Shown piece by piece: positions 1 to 7,623 of a stretch of 64,000 bases of DNA. Below the pieces are notes generated by a model. It ran no database searches and was not told where the DNA came from. It saw only the letters and a program-made list of their open reading frames with translations. Made by a program: the position numbers and the translations under genes. This DNA is from an uncultured Candidatus Melainabacteria bacterium (lineage in GTDB: Bacteria > Cyanobacteriota > Vampirovibrionia > Gastranaerophilales > Gastranaerophilaceae). The DNA lies in contig CAKVIN010000003.1 of NCBI GenBank assembly GCA_934754425.1, forward strand, positions 66,391-130,390, given 5' to 3'. The stretch's first letter is position 1, and every line of letters starts with the position of its first letter.

Positions 1-138
1 AGCACCTTTAAGAGCATAGATTCCAATAATATCTTGTTTTAATTTTGTAGCGTCATAATTCTCAATAATTGTTGTTGCCGCATTTGCGCTTGTATTGAAT
101 AAAAATAATGCCACTAATGATAGTAAAAACTTTTTCAT
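1..138 (-). CDS. Exported protein, N-terminal 46 residues only (cut by window edge)
   Basis: The reading frame opens at ATG 138 on the minus strand and runs off the left edge without a stop. It begins MKKFLLSLVALFLF followed by NTSANA, a typical Sec signal peptide with probable cleavage after ANA. A GAGG ribosome binding site lies 4 nt upstream. The visible mature part is too short to place in a family. It precedes, in the same orientation, nothing else in the window, and its upstream neighbour at 169-624 is also on the minus strand and could be co-transcribed. It belongs to element A. Confidence 0.6.
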   Translation of the reverse strand, partial: MKKFLLSLVALFLFNTSANAATTIIENYDATKLKQDIIGIYALKGA

Positions 139-168
139 AAAACCTCGCTTTCTAATTTACAAAAGAAA

Positions 169-624
169 CTATAATCGTCTTTTTATAATTTCTTTTACTA
201 TTTGTTCGTATATCAACTGACTTTGTTTTAATATATTTTCATCATACTGTTTATTACATCCTTTAAAATCTAAATTAAAAGAAATATCATTATCTTTAGC
301 TACAAAAAACCACAATAATATAGCTATCGGCAAATATAATAACCCAATAACAAATATAACAAAAATTAGAAACAATAAACAATACGTAATAGGACCTGAT
401 ATTATTTCAAGCTTGTTATAAGCAAAAGGGCAATTGTTTAACTTAATTTTAAAGAAATCATTAATTTCATTTAAATCATTTAAAGTTTTTAATACTTCGT
501 CATCAGAAAAATTATTAATTTTATTAAATTTATTTTCCATAAAAGACCTAACATAGTTATAATATTCACTATTTTTTGATTTGTTTTGACTATACCAAAC
601 TCTATAATTAGTTATATTATCCAT
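169..624 (-). CDS. Small membrane protein of unknown function
   Basis: About 151 residues. The first half is charged and probably helical. It is followed by a long hydrophobic stretch (about residues 77-108) that makes one or two membrane passes, and a short charged tail ending in KRRL. I chose ATG 624 because AAAGGA lies 4 nt upstream; a GTG at 657 extends the frame by 11 residues but has no ribosome binding site. No family is recognised. It is minus-strand, upstream of the exported protein at 1-138 and divergent from the XRE gene at 742. Membrane location is inferred from hydrophobicity only. Confidence 0.55.
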   Translation of the reverse strand: MDNITNYRVWYSQNKSKNSEYYNYVRSFMENKFNKINNFSDDEVLKTLNDLNEINDFFKIKLNNCPFAYNKLEIISGPITYCLLFLIFVIFVIGLLYLPIAILLWFFVAKDNDISFNLDFKGCNKQYDENILKQSQLIYEQIVKEIIKRRL

Positions 625-741
625 AAATTCCTTTATTGTTAAAGATTTAAATTTCACTTTATAAAGATATTAACAATATACAACAAAAATTTATAAAATA
701 ACACGGTGGGTTTGTTTTATTTACATAAGTAAGCAATCATA

Positions 742-993
742 ATGTCTTTAATGAATGATTATGATAGAAATTCTGAAGAAACAAAAAAGAATTTAAAAAA
801 CTTTGGTTCGCGTATTCAAGAGTTAAGAAAGAAGAATAATTTAACTCAATCTGAATTAGCCGAAAAGATTGGGCTTTCTACAAATTTTATTGGAATGGTT
901 GAGCGAGGAGAAAGAAACACGAGCGTTGATAAAATCTTCAAGTTGGCTAAAGCGTTCAACATAAGCCTTGCTCAATTTTTTGAAACTCTTTAA
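742..993 (+). CDS. XRE-family transcriptional regulator
   Basis: 83 residues. After about 20 charged residues there is a complete Cro/C1-type helix-turn-helix: RIQELRKKNNLTQSELAEKI, then GLSTNFIGMVERGERNTSV and KIFKLAKAFNIS. The family binds operator DNA as a dimer and usually controls its own element. A close relative is at 56317-56532 in element B (both contain NFIGM[VI]ERGERNT[ST]V). Its stop overlaps by 4 bp the stop of the convergent small gene at 990-1190. A second in-frame ATG lies three codons downstream and either could be used; no strong ribosome binding site is seen. Confidence 0.85.
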   Translation: MSLMNDYDRNSEETKKNLKNFGSRIQELRKKNNLTQSELAEKIGLSTNFIGMVERGERNTSVDKIFKLAKAFNISLAQFFETL

Positions 994-1190
994 TTATCTA
1001 GGATATGCTCTATATTTATGAGCAAAAGGTTTATGTTTCGCAATACTATATAGAGCTCTGTTGAGTCCTTTAATTGCAAATCACTATCCGTAATACAGGA
1101 ATCTGTCGCTAGGGCACAGATTTTTACCAATGCTCTAACTTCACCTAATAATTTTTGAACTTGTTCGACTCTTGTTTCAAGACTTTTCAT
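990..1190 (-). CDS. Small conserved element protein (paralogue of 55196-55411)
   Basis: 66 residues, probably all-helical, no membrane segment. It has an excellent ribosome binding site (AAGGAGGAAGA before ATG). The central part, LATDSCITDSDLQLKD, closely matches LASDSCICDDELQMQD of the 71-residue protein at 55196-55411 in the other element, and both end in a [NR]IEH[IL]L motif. I do not recognise a named family. The pairing with an XRE regulator in both elements suggests a small regulator or accessory protein. The gene overlaps the XRE stop by 4 bp. Upstream at 1256-1271 is a 16-bp motif also found before the paralogue. Confidence 0.7.
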   Translation of the reverse strand: MKSLETRVEQVQKLLGEVRALVKICALATDSCITDSDLQLKDSTELYIVLRNINLLLINIEHILDN

Positions 1191-1220
1191 TCTTCCTCCT
1201 TATAAAATAATATACTTAAC

Positions 1221-1271
1221 TAGCCCGTTACTTATGGATATAGGGCTATCAAATAAATTTTATCGAGAAAG
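1221..1271 (-). promoter_or_regulatory. Shared 16-bp upstream motif plus hairpin before the small gene
   Basis: On the minus strand CTTTCTCGATAAAATT (1256-1271) is identical to 55152-55167, upstream of the paralogous small gene, in the same orientation to the gene. Downstream of it, towards the start codon, TAGCCC...GGGCTA (1221-1248) forms an inverted repeat that the other copy lacks. GATAAAAT inside the motif could serve as a -10 element; this is inference. Confidence 0.45.
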
Positions 1272-1284
1272 GAATTGAATTTAT

Positions 1285-2223
1285 GTGATAACTAAAAATT
1301 GTAACAAAACTAATAAAATATTTTTAGGTATAATAATTGTAATCATGATTAATAGAAATAATATTATTGATACAGAAAAATTTTATCAAGAAATGGGAAA
1401 ATTGATTTATTATTTTGATAAAATTGTCGAAACAGTTAAGTATGACTCAAAAGAATTATTAGTTTTCTATTTTCTAATAAAAAAAATTATTTCTAATGCT
1501 ACCTCTGCTAATATATTAATATGTGAAAATCAAATAAATGAAGCAAAAATTATTTTGAGAAGTGCGATAGAAACTGTTATTCTTATTACATATTTATTGC
1601 ACTTTCCAAATAAAATAAATGATTATCTTGATGAAGCACAAATCCTTAAGATTAAGAATAACTTTATTATATTTAAAAGTCTTAATGACGGTGAACCTAT
1701 TGATATAGAAGGAAACACATGTTCTAAAAAAGAATTATTAGTAGAAAATAAAAAATGTTTTGATACAATACCAGATTCTGCTAAATTCAAAATTTTAAAT
1801 GCTACTAAACTTAAAGAATTTATAATAACTGAAGAAAATTTTAATAAAATTGATAAATTTTTCAAAAATTTTAAACCAGAATTTATGAGATATGAACAAA
1901 TGTATAAAGAACTTGATAATACTGGCTTTAGGCTTAATGATGTATTTGAATATTCATTAAGGGATATAGTTTTCGGGTTTTATAATGATAGTTCACAAGT
2001 TACACATGGATGTTTTTTGGACTGGAATCACAAACCCAAATTCAATCAAAAAGAAGCAGAATACATGTTTCACTTTTTTACAAAAGTAACATTATTTTTA
2101 AAAGTACTATTAAAAGGAATTGTAAATTTTAATACCACTAATTCAATACAGTATTTGTCAGGAATGAAACAAGCTACTGAAAACTTGGAAAAACTTATAT
2201 ATGGTACAAAACTAAAGCATTAG
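1285..2223 (+). CDS. DUF5677-like protein of unknown function
   Basis: About 312 residues, cytoplasmic, mostly helical. The segment with EAKIILRSAIETVILITYL around residue 95 and a later YNDSSQVTHG motif resemble DUF5677-type proteins, in which a conserved R..E helix and an S..[VT]H motif recur; this is recognition by eye, not a search. The start is uncertain. GTG 1285 has AAAGGA 10 nt upstream but adds a hydrophobic leader of about 20 residues. ATG 1345 starts at MINRNNIID with no clear ribosome binding site. It ends 4 nt before the convergent fic gene. Function unknown. Confidence 0.65.
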   Translation: MITKNCNKTNKIFLGIIIVIMINRNNIIDTEKFYQEMGKLIYYFDKIVETVKYDSKELLVFYFLIKKIISNATSANILICENQINEAKIILRSAIETVILITYLLHFPNKINDYLDEAQILKIKNNFIIFKSLNDGEPIDIEGNTCSKKELLVENKKCFDTIPDSAKFKILNATKLKEFIITEENFNKIDKFFKNFKPEFMRYEQMYKELDNTGFRLNDVFEYSLRDIVFGFYNDSSQVTHGCFLDWNHKPKFNQKEAEYMFHFFTKVTLFLKVLLKGIVNFNTTNSIQYLSGMKQATENLEKLIYGTKLKH

Positions 2224-2227
2224 TTTT

Positions 2228-3352
2228 TTATCTAAATATTTTAATGTAATCTTCAAATACATAATAACGATTACGACTCATGCCTGTTTTTTCTTCTAAG
2301 ATACCAATTTCAACAAAGGTTTTTAGTAAACTGTTTACTGTAACAATTGAAAGATTAAGTTCGTTGGCTATTATTTGAGCATTAACTTTTGGTTGAGAAT
2401 ATAGCAATTTTAGTAACTTTTGACCATTTGTTGCCTTTTTACCAATTTTCTCAAGTTTACTTTCAACTTCTTTTTTTAGTTTTATGATTTCTTTAAAAGT
2501 TTTGATACTATTTTTTGATGTTTCAATAACTCCACTCAAGAAAAATTTCAACCATTGAGTAATATTATTTGTTTGTTTAACCATTGAAAGTGAATCATAA
2601 TAAGACATTCTATTTCTTTCGAAAAAGTCTGAAATATATAAAACTGGTTTATTCAATAATCCTGTACTTATCAAATACAAAATAATCAAAAGCCTACCGG
2701 TTCTACCATTTCCGTCTAAAAATGGGTGGATTGTTTCAAATTGATAATGTGCAATGCCGGCTCTTATTATTTCAGGTACTTGCAAGTTTTCATTATGTAA
2801 AAACTTTTCAATATCAGTTAGCAAATCTGGTAACATGTTAGGTTCAGGTGGAATAAAAAAAGCATCTTGAAGCGAAGAACCACCAATCCAGTTTTGTGTT
2901 TTTCTAATCTCACCAGGAGTTTTGTGTTCGCCCCTAACACCTTGCAACAAAATTTTATGAGCCTCTTTAATTAACCTCATTGAAATAGGTAATTCATTTA
3001 ATCTTTCAATAGAGTAATTTATTGCTTGAATATAATTTTGAACTTCGTGCCAATCATCACGAAATTCGGGTTTAATTTGTTCAACAGGCGAAATAGCGTC
3101 ATCAAATGTTGTTCTTGTGCCTTCAATTCTGTTTGAATTTGTTGCTTCTTTGGTCGCGTACATTTTTATAAAAAATTCAATATTAGGAATCAAATCAGCA
3201 TAAGAATTTAATTTACCAAGCCAAAGACTTGCGTCTTGCAATAACGGTGCAAGTTCATCTAACTTCCAATCTATATCATCATTGATAAATGATGGATTGA
3301 ATGGCTTGTAGCCTTTGTGCAAAATATATGTTCCTGATTTGTATTCCTTCAT
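2228..3352 (-). CDS. Fic family protein (class II, AMPylase-type) with C-terminal winged helix
   Basis: 374 residues. The Fic core carries HPFLDGNGRTGR (around residues 206-217), matching the HPFx[DE]GNGRxxR motif with the catalytic histidine; the family transfers AMP or related groups onto protein hydroxyls. The N-terminal half has SNRIEG, which fits the (S/T)xxxE(G/N) inhibitory helix of class II Fic proteins, so the enzyme is expected to be self-inhibited. The last about 70 residues look like a winged helix (AQIIANELNLSIVTVNSLLK). A palindrome at 3366-3395 overlaps the promoter, suggesting autoregulation through that domain. The gene is monocistronic and convergent with 1285-2223. Confidence 0.9.
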   Translation of the reverse strand: MKEYKSGTYILHKGYKPFNPSFINDDIDWKLDELAPLLQDASLWLGKLNSYADLIPNIEFFIKMYATKEATNSNRIEGTRTTFDDAISPVEQIKPEFRDDWHEVQNYIQAINYSIERLNELPISMRLIKEAHKILLQGVRGEHKTPGEIRKTQNWIGGSSLQDAFFIPPEPNMLPDLLTDIEKFLHNENLQVPEIIRAGIAHYQFETIHPFLDGNGRTGRLLIILYLISTGLLNKPVLYISDFFERNRMSYYDSLSMVKQTNNITQWLKFFLSGVIETSKNSIKTFKEIIKLKKEVESKLEKIGKKATNGQKLLKLLYSQPKVNAQIIANELNLSIVTVNSLLKTFVEIGILEEKTGMSRNRYYVFEDYIKIFR

Positions 3353-3365
3353 TATAGATTAACCT

Positions 3366-3398
3366 TAATTAAGTTTAATTGCATTAACTTAATTATAA
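3366..3398 (-). promoter_or_regulatory. fic promoter with palindromic operator
   Basis: TAATTAAGTT (3366-3375) and AACTTAATTA (3386-3395) form a perfect 10-bp inverted repeat with a 10-nt spacer. On the minus strand a TATAAT -10 element (3393-3398) overlaps one arm, so a dimer bound here would block the fic promoter. Confidence 0.5.
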
Positions 3399-3440
3399 CA
3401 TGTTTTTATTAAAGTTTATACATGTGGTCTAAAAATGTTA

Positions 3441-3468
3441 CAAAAGGGCGATTTTATTTTATCGCCCT
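3441..3468 (-). terminator. Intrinsic terminator overlapping the end of the 311-residue gene
   Basis: On the minus strand AGGGCGAT and ATCGCCCT pair around AAAATAAA and are followed by TTTTG. The TAA stop of the 3454-4389 gene sits in the loop, so the stem is built partly from its last codons. Confidence 0.75.
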
Positions 3469-4389
3469 GTAAAAGTTATCTTTCCATTTATTATTATGTA
3501 CAATCCTTGTAAACTTACGCTTACTTGGGTCTAACTGTATTAATTCCGAACGCGGCTGTTTGCTTATGTCTTCCCAATTTTCATGGATTACATATAAGGC
3601 ATTTCCCCAATAAACATTTTCAAAGGCAACTTTTCCATTCGCAAATTTAGCTCCAAAATAGCTTTTAAATTGTCCCTTACCTTGGATGAATTCAATAGGA
3701 TTCGCATTTTTAATAACATCCATTCTTTCATTAAACTCTTCTTGAGTAGGTTTATTTATATTATCAGGTATTGATTGATAGATTCTCTCGTTTGAAAGTT
3801 CCCCAGGTGGAAATATTTCCCAGTCCACAAAAGCTGTTTCAATGTAGTCTTCTTGGGAACATTCTGCTTGAAAAATATCGCAATTATTAATACACTCTTG
3901 TAGAATATTACACCTATACAAAAGTTCTAATTCAAAGTTTTCTTCCGTTCTATTTAAAACACCTATTGAAATTTTTATAACGTAATCATTGCCAATTTGT
4001 TGTACCAAATTAAACTCTAACTGCAAAAATTTAGGCTCCCAGTATTCACGCTGATAGACCAATTTAGGATAAGTTCCACTATGCCAATTCCCACCCCAAT
4101 CTTTTAATTCGTACTCAAATAATTTTGTAATCTTTGGCAAATCTTTGCGAACAATTGTTCGCCCCTGAATATTATATTTCGAATATCTACCATTGCTCGC
4201 ATCTGGCAAGATTGGATTCTGTTTGAAAGTAAGAATACCATTATTAAAAGAAATCCCTAATTTGTGATAATTATTGATGTTTTCAACATTAATTTTTTCT
4301 ACAGAACACACTTCTATTAAGTCTTTTTTGTATTTTTTTAATTTAGCCTTAATGTGTTCCGGTAGTGAATTAAAATTTTTCTTTCCCAT
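3454..4389 (-). CDS. Unknown 311-residue protein downstream of a YjzC-like gene
   Basis: 311 residues, soluble, rich in aromatic residues and mixed alpha/beta in character, with a lysine-rich N-terminus (KAKLKKYKKD). No signal peptide, membrane segment or catalytic motif that I recognise. A GAGG site 7 nt before ATG 4389 supports the start. It begins 3 nt after the stop of the 59-residue YjzC-like gene, so the two form an operon, read divergently from the HTH/ImmA pair at 4699. Its stop lies in the loop of an intrinsic terminator. The setting (operon facing an ImmA-type switch inside an integrative element) suggests an accessory or defence role, which is inference. Confidence 0.65.
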   Translation of the reverse strand: MGKKNFNSLPEHIKAKLKKYKKDLIEVCSVEKINVENINNYHKLGISFNNGILTFKQNPILPDASNGRYSKYNIQGRTIVRKDLPKITKLFEYELKDWGGNWHSGTYPKLVYQREYWEPKFLQLEFNLVQQIGNDYVIKISIGVLNRTEENFELELLYRCNILQECINNCDIFQAECSQEDYIETAFVDWEIFPPGELSNERIYQSIPDNINKPTQEEFNERMDVIKNANPIEFIQGKGQFKSYFGAKFANGKVAFENVYWGNALYVIHENWEDISKQPRSELIQLDPSKRKFTRIVHNNKWKDNFYRAIK

Positions 4390-4392
4390 AAT

Positions 4393-4572
4393 TTACCTCG
4401 TTTTTGTTTTATCTACTAATACATAACTCTGACCAGCTTGTAATGTTGGTGGAAGAGGTTCATTCTTGACGACAGTGCGTTCTATACCTGTTTTCCCACC
4501 TCTAGGACCTAACATTTCATACTGTCCAGAAATTGGAGCTTTTTCTCCTGGCTTAAAATTGTTTTTTGACAT
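4393..4572 (-). CDS. YjzC-like small protein
   Basis: 59 residues, starting MSKNNFKPGEKAPISGQY. The FKPGEKAP...SGQYE..GPRGGKTG pattern is that of YjzC-type small proteins, and the C-terminus keeps the QAGQSYVLVDKT ending common among such proteins. The family has no established biochemical function. AAAGGAGA lies 9 nt upstream of ATG 4572. It is the first gene of a two-gene operon with 3454-4389, and its promoter region is shared divergently with the XRE gene at 4699. Family assignment is from memory of the motif. Confidence 0.7.
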   Translation of the reverse strand: MSKNNFKPGEKAPISGQYEMLGPRGGKTGIERTVVKNEPLPPTLQAGQSYVLVDKTKTR

Positions 4573-4606
4573 TTTGTAAAATCTCCTTTACTATCTACTT
4601 GTATTA

Positions 4607-4677
4607 GGTTACATCTTATGATATGCTGTATACAAATTTGTAACCACACATTTAGTATAGACTACTTTTTTGTAGTC
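4607..4677. promoter_or_regulatory. Nested inverted repeats in the divergent promoter region
   Basis: Between the YjzC-like gene and the XRE gene are three inverted repeats: GGTTACA/TGTAACC (4607-4613 and 4639-4645), the perfect palindrome TACAAATTTGTA (4631-4642), and GACTAC-TTTTTT-GTAGTC (4660-4677). These are likely operators for the XRE protein at 4699-4998 controlling both directions. Confidence 0.5.
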
Positions 4678-4698
4678 GTCAAGTCTTAGGAAATTTTT

Positions 4699-4998
4699 AT
4701 GAAGAATTGTGAATCTATATTGGGCAAAAAGATATTAGAAATTAGAGAAGTTAAAGGTATATCTCAGCAACAACTAGCAACAAAGGCTGGTTTATCAAAG
4801 GCTTTAATTACACATATTGAAACAGGAAAAAGATATCCTTCGGATAAAGCATTACAAAAAATAATAGAAGCACTAGAGATAACTGAAGATGAAATTTTAA
4901 CAGAAGAAGTTAAAAATGAGTACATAAAAAAAATTGCAGAAGAGGCAAAAACTTCGGAAGTAATTAGAGCATATAGGCAGATAATTAAAAATGATTAG
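4699..4998 (+). CDS. XRE-family regulator paired with ImmA-like peptidase
   Basis: 99 residues. The N-terminal helix-turn-helix (KILEIREVKGISQQQLATKA, then GLSKALITHIETGKRYPS) is a clear Cro/C1 domain. The C-terminal 35 residues are a charged helix that may contact the partner. The downstream gene overlaps by 8 bp and encodes an HExxH peptidase. Such HTH + ImmA/IrrE pairs control excision or stress genes in integrative elements such as ICEBs1, the peptidase cleaving the repressor. Here the likely target promoter is the divergent region at 4573-4698. The pairing is seen; the circuit is inferred. Confidence 0.85.
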   Translation: MKNCESILGKKILEIREVKGISQQQLATKAGLSKALITHIETGKRYPSDKALQKIIEALEITEDEILTEEVKNEYIKKIAEEAKTSEVIRAYRQIIKND

Positions 4999-5887
4999 TA
5001 ATCCTTATTTTTTACCTGAAAGAAACATGGCAAATTTAGCAATACAACTTCTATCCGATACCGTTGGAATTAACACAATTCCTATTGATGTATTTAGTAT
5101 TCCAGAACAAATGGATTACGAAGTTGTTTTTTCAAATAACGACTTCACAAATGACAATGAATATGGTTTTTCCGATATACGCTCAGAAGATAACAAGACA
5201 ATTTACTTAAATGCAAATTTCTACGGTAATTCTTTTGAGGAAGTTATTCGAGTTGATACTAAAAGGCGTCATTGTCGTTTTACATTAGCTCATGAATTAG
5301 GACATTGTCTAATTCCAGAACATAGTAATATTGAATTACAAAACTCATTATTAAATAAAAACAATTTGCATGCGAAGAAATACAGTTTTAAAAAAGAATA
5401 CGAGGCTAATGTTTTTGCTTCAGAGCTCTTGATACCTTCATCTACAATAACTAATGTATACTCATTTGGTAATACTTTCAAAGATATAATTTATAACTTA
5501 TCAACAAAATATGATACTTCGATAATTGCATCAGCTCTAAAAGCAGCGTCTTTGATGAACGATTCTATTTGTATATGCTTGCAAATAAATAAAAGTTCTG
5601 GAAAAATAATAAATTTAAAATATTCAAATGGTTTCAGTGAATATGGTAGGGGGTTGTTTATATCAAAAAATAGCTATCCTTATACGGGTTCATTAGCAAA
5701 TAGCATATTAAAAGGTAGGAGCTCTGTTTGTAATCATCAAAAATGTAGCTCTCCACGAGATTGGTTTCCTAATTTTAAAGGTAGTGATGAAGCTGAATTA
5801 CATGAATGGTCATTTGACATGGGTGAAAACATTATAACTTTTTTAGAATTAATTGATACAAGCATGTATAGTTTGTATATTAACTAG
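4991..5887 (+). CDS. ImmA/IrrE-type zinc metallopeptidase
   Basis: 298 residues. The zinc-binding HELGH motif is at about residues 101-105 in RFTLAHELGHCLIPEH, followed by EANVFASELLIP, which supplies the third ligand glutamate and the characteristic family signature. The C-terminal third, with two close cysteines (CNHQKCSS) and a WSFDMGENI segment, is a probable sensor or substrate domain. The start overlaps the end of the upstream XRE gene by 8 bp, so translation is coupled. By family precedent it cleaves the partner repressor when the cell receives a signal. The last gene of element A before its right attachment end. Confidence 0.85.
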   Translation: MISNPYFLPERNMANLAIQLLSDTVGINTIPIDVFSIPEQMDYEVVFSNNDFTNDNEYGFSDIRSEDNKTIYLNANFYGNSFEEVIRVDTKRRHCRFTLAHELGHCLIPEHSNIELQNSLLNKNNLHAKKYSFKKEYEANVFASELLIPSSTITNVYSFGNTFKDIIYNLSTKYDTSIIASALKAASLMNDSICICLQINKSSGKIINLKYSNGFSEYGRGLFISKNSYPYTGSLANSILKGRSSVCNHQKCSSPRDWFPNFKGSDEAELHEWSFDMGENIITFLELIDTSMYSLYIN

Positions 5888-6174
5888 CATTGAACTTTCA
5901 ATTTTCAAAATTTAGCCGGAAGTTTTTCGAGCTCTTGAGAACAGTATAATTTTAAATTTTACCTTCGTAGGGGGGGCTTGTTATTATAAAAAGGAGGAAT
6001 TTTTAATTTGCAACCGGTTACAAAAAAGTTGCAAAAGTTCTGATAATTTGTGGTAAAAGATAAAAACTTCTGACAAGGTTGGTTAGACTGAAAGATTTGC
6101 AAACAAAGAATTCTGATAAGTTCTGATAAATTATAGTTACAAGCGGAAAATCTTGAAAATAGAGCATTTTGCTC
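5888..6174. other. Element A right end with integrase arm-type sites
   Basis: Gene-free, repeat-rich element end. TTCTGATAA occurs at 6038, 6111 and 6121, with one mismatch at 6068. A 19-bp block, GTTGCAAAAGTTCTGATAA (6028-6046), has a 17/19 match at the end of element B (48379-48397, opposite strand). TTCTGATAAATTATA (6121-6135) is identical there (48290-48304). Distances to the tRNA anticodon loop, 129 and 40 nt, are the same in both elements. Open frames here are not genes. Confidence 0.7.
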
Positions 6175-6219
6175 CTCATAACCCGAAGGTCGTTGGTTCA
6201 AATCCAGCTCCCGCAACCA
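6175..6219 (+). repeat. Attachment site: 3' fragment of tRNA with anticodon CAT (tRNA-Met/Ile type)
   Basis: CTCATAA anticodon loop, CCCGA stem strand, AGGTC variable region, a T arm (GTTGG-TTCAAAT-CCAGC), acceptor strand TCCCGCA, then A and encoded CCA. The sequence 5' of the loop (TGCTC) cannot pair with CCCGA and there is no D arm or 5' acceptor strand, so it is a remnant, not a tRNA gene. Confidence 0.8.
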
Positions 6220-6227
6220 TTTGTTTT

Positions 6228-6262
6228 AAAGGGTTTTAGCAATTGGCTAAAACCCTTTTTTA
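6228..6262 (+). terminator. Intrinsic terminator after the tRNA fragment
   Basis: AAAGGGTTTTAGC and GCTAAAACCCTTT form a 13-bp stem with an AATTG loop, followed by Ts. It was presumably the terminator of the original tRNA gene and marks the return to chromosomal sequence. Confidence 0.85.
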
Positions 6263-6451
6263 GCGCAAAAATTTATAAATTATAGTGTGTGTAAAAATAC
6301 TATATTGAATGTATGTATTATCAATAAGTCACATGGTAAAATTGTCTAATTGGTACAATTTTGATTGAATATCCCAGTATAAATTTTTGATGAATTATTA
6401 TTCAATTTAGTTGTGTAAGTTATTCTAGGTATGTAAAAAGAGGATTAAAGA
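6263..6451 (+). promoter_or_regulatory. Upstream region of pilT
   Basis: Non-coding. It contains the inverted repeat AAAATTGT/ACAATTTT (6338-6345 and 6355-6362) and a TATAAA -10-like sequence near 6380. These may form the pilT promoter and operator; nothing else is recognised. Confidence 0.3.
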
Positions 6452-7528
6452 ATGGATGACAAAATTTTTCAAATTAAGAGTTTTTTAAAACGTGCAGTTG
6501 CTTCAAAAGCTTCTGATATACACTTGATGACTGGTGAAGCACCTTTTATACGTAAAAATGGACAGATGATGAGAGTTACAAATCCGGCATTAGAAAGAGT
6601 TGAATTGACAAATTCATTATTAGAAATTGCTCCGCCTGCACTTTTGTCACAATTCAACAATATGCAAGATATTGATTTTATGTATGAACTTCCAGGTTGT
6701 TCAAGATTCCGTGTAAATTATTGTAGAGGTCTTGGAATGCCGGAAGTTGTTATTCGTGTAATTCCTTATAATATTCCAAGTCTTGAAGAATTAGGTTTAC
6801 CTGAAACAATAGCTAATTTTAAAAAGCTTAAAAATGGTATTGTTCTAGTTACCGGCCCGACAGGTAGTGGTAAATCAACAACATTAGCTTCTTTAATCGA
6901 AGAAATTAATACTCAAACTGCTAAACATATTATTACAATAGAAGAACCTATCGAATACGTATATAAGTCTAAAAAAAGCCGTATAACACAAAGAGCAGTC
7001 GGCACGGATACTAAATCATTTGCTGATGGCTTGAAATATGCACTTCGTCAAGACCCGGATGTTATCTTGGTTGGTGAAATAAGAGATAGAGAAACAATGG
7101 AAATTGCTTTAAAAGCCGCTGAAACAGGTCACTTGGTTTTAGCTACTTTGCACACAAACGATGCTGTTCAATCAATTAACAGAATTATTAATATGTTTGA
7201 TATATCAAATCGTGATTTAGTAAGAAAACAAGTTGCAGAAACACTTCGAGCAACTGTAGCACAACAATTGGTTTACTCTGAAAAAGACCAAAAACGCTAT
7301 CCGGCTTGCGAAATTATGGTTGTAACTTCAACAATCAAGGATTATATAGTAAAAGATAATTTAGAAGAAATCTATGAACTTGTTGCTCACAACACTAACG
7401 ACGGAATGATTTCTATGAATGGTTCGTTAGTAAAACTTGTAGAAGAAGGTAAGATTACTCAAGAAGAGGCAATGGATGCTTCTCCTGATCCGGAAGAATT
7501 GAGTAAAAAATTCAGAGGAGCTTACTAG
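6452..7528 (+). CDS. pilT: Type IV pilus retraction ATPase PilT
   Basis: 358 residues, the usual PilT length. Walker A is GPTGSGKST near residue 137. It is followed by the Asp box (IITIEEPIEY), Walker B (DPDVILVGEIRD) and the His box (ATLHTNDA), all in the order of the secretion ATPase family. The N-terminal PAS-like domain starts with ASDIHLMTGEAP. PilT hexamers at the base of type IV pili hydrolyse ATP to depolymerise pilin and retract the pilus for twitching motility or DNA uptake. An AGAGGA site precedes ATG 6452. It stands alone, with no pil genes beside it and a terminator at 7547-7577. Confidence 0.95.
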   Translation: MDDKIFQIKSFLKRAVASKASDIHLMTGEAPFIRKNGQMMRVTNPALERVELTNSLLEIAPPALLSQFNNMQDIDFMYELPGCSRFRVNYCRGLGMPEVVIRVIPYNIPSLEELGLPETIANFKKLKNGIVLVTGPTGSGKSTTLASLIEEINTQTAKHIITIEEPIEYVYKSKKSRITQRAVGTDTKSFADGLKYALRQDPDVILVGEIRDRETMEIALKAAETGHLVLATLHTNDAVQSINRIINMFDISNRDLVRKQVAETLRATVAQQLVYSEKDQKRYPACEIMVVTSTIKDYIVKDNLEEIYELVAHNTNDGMISMNGSLVKLVEEGKITQEEAMDASPDPEELSKKFRGAY

Positions 7529-7546
7529 AAATATAAATTAGTTAAT

Positions 7547-7577
7547 AAAAGGCGGAAGAATCCTTTCGCCTTTTATT
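7547..7577 (+). terminator. Intrinsic terminator of pilT
   Basis: AAAAGGCG...CGCCTTTT pair with a 12-nt loop, followed by ATTT. Confidence 0.75.
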
Positions 7578-7623
7578 TGCAATGATAATTCGCAATGATT
7601 ATTTGTAATAAAAGGATGGAAAT

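Larger units (their letters stand above)
1..6219. mobile_element. Integrative element A, right part, ending in a tRNA(CAT) 3' fragment
   Basis: This is the right-hand part of an element whose left end lies before the window. The boundary is a 3' fragment of a tRNA with anticodon CAT (6175-6219, + strand) without a matching 5' half, as left when an element integrates into the 3' part of a tRNA gene. The intact tRNA is then expected to the left, outside the window (inference). Cargo includes XRE regulators, a small protein family shared with element B (48209-64000), Fic, a YjzC-like operon and an HTH/ImmA pair. No integrase is in this part. The end sequence (6028-6135) shares two integrase-arm blocks, at identical spacing, with element B. 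Confidence 0.75.

Noticed and set aside
5959..6216. Minus-strand open frame of 85 codons (MRELDLNQRPSGYEEQ...)
   Set aside because: It is the reverse translation of the tRNA 3' fragment and element end; the LDLNQRPSGYE start is a well-known artefact of tRNA genes read backwards.
6130..6219. An intact tRNA gene with anticodon CAT
   Set aside because: The sequence 5' of the anticodon loop cannot form the anticodon stem and there is no D arm or 5' acceptor strand, so only the 3' half is present.
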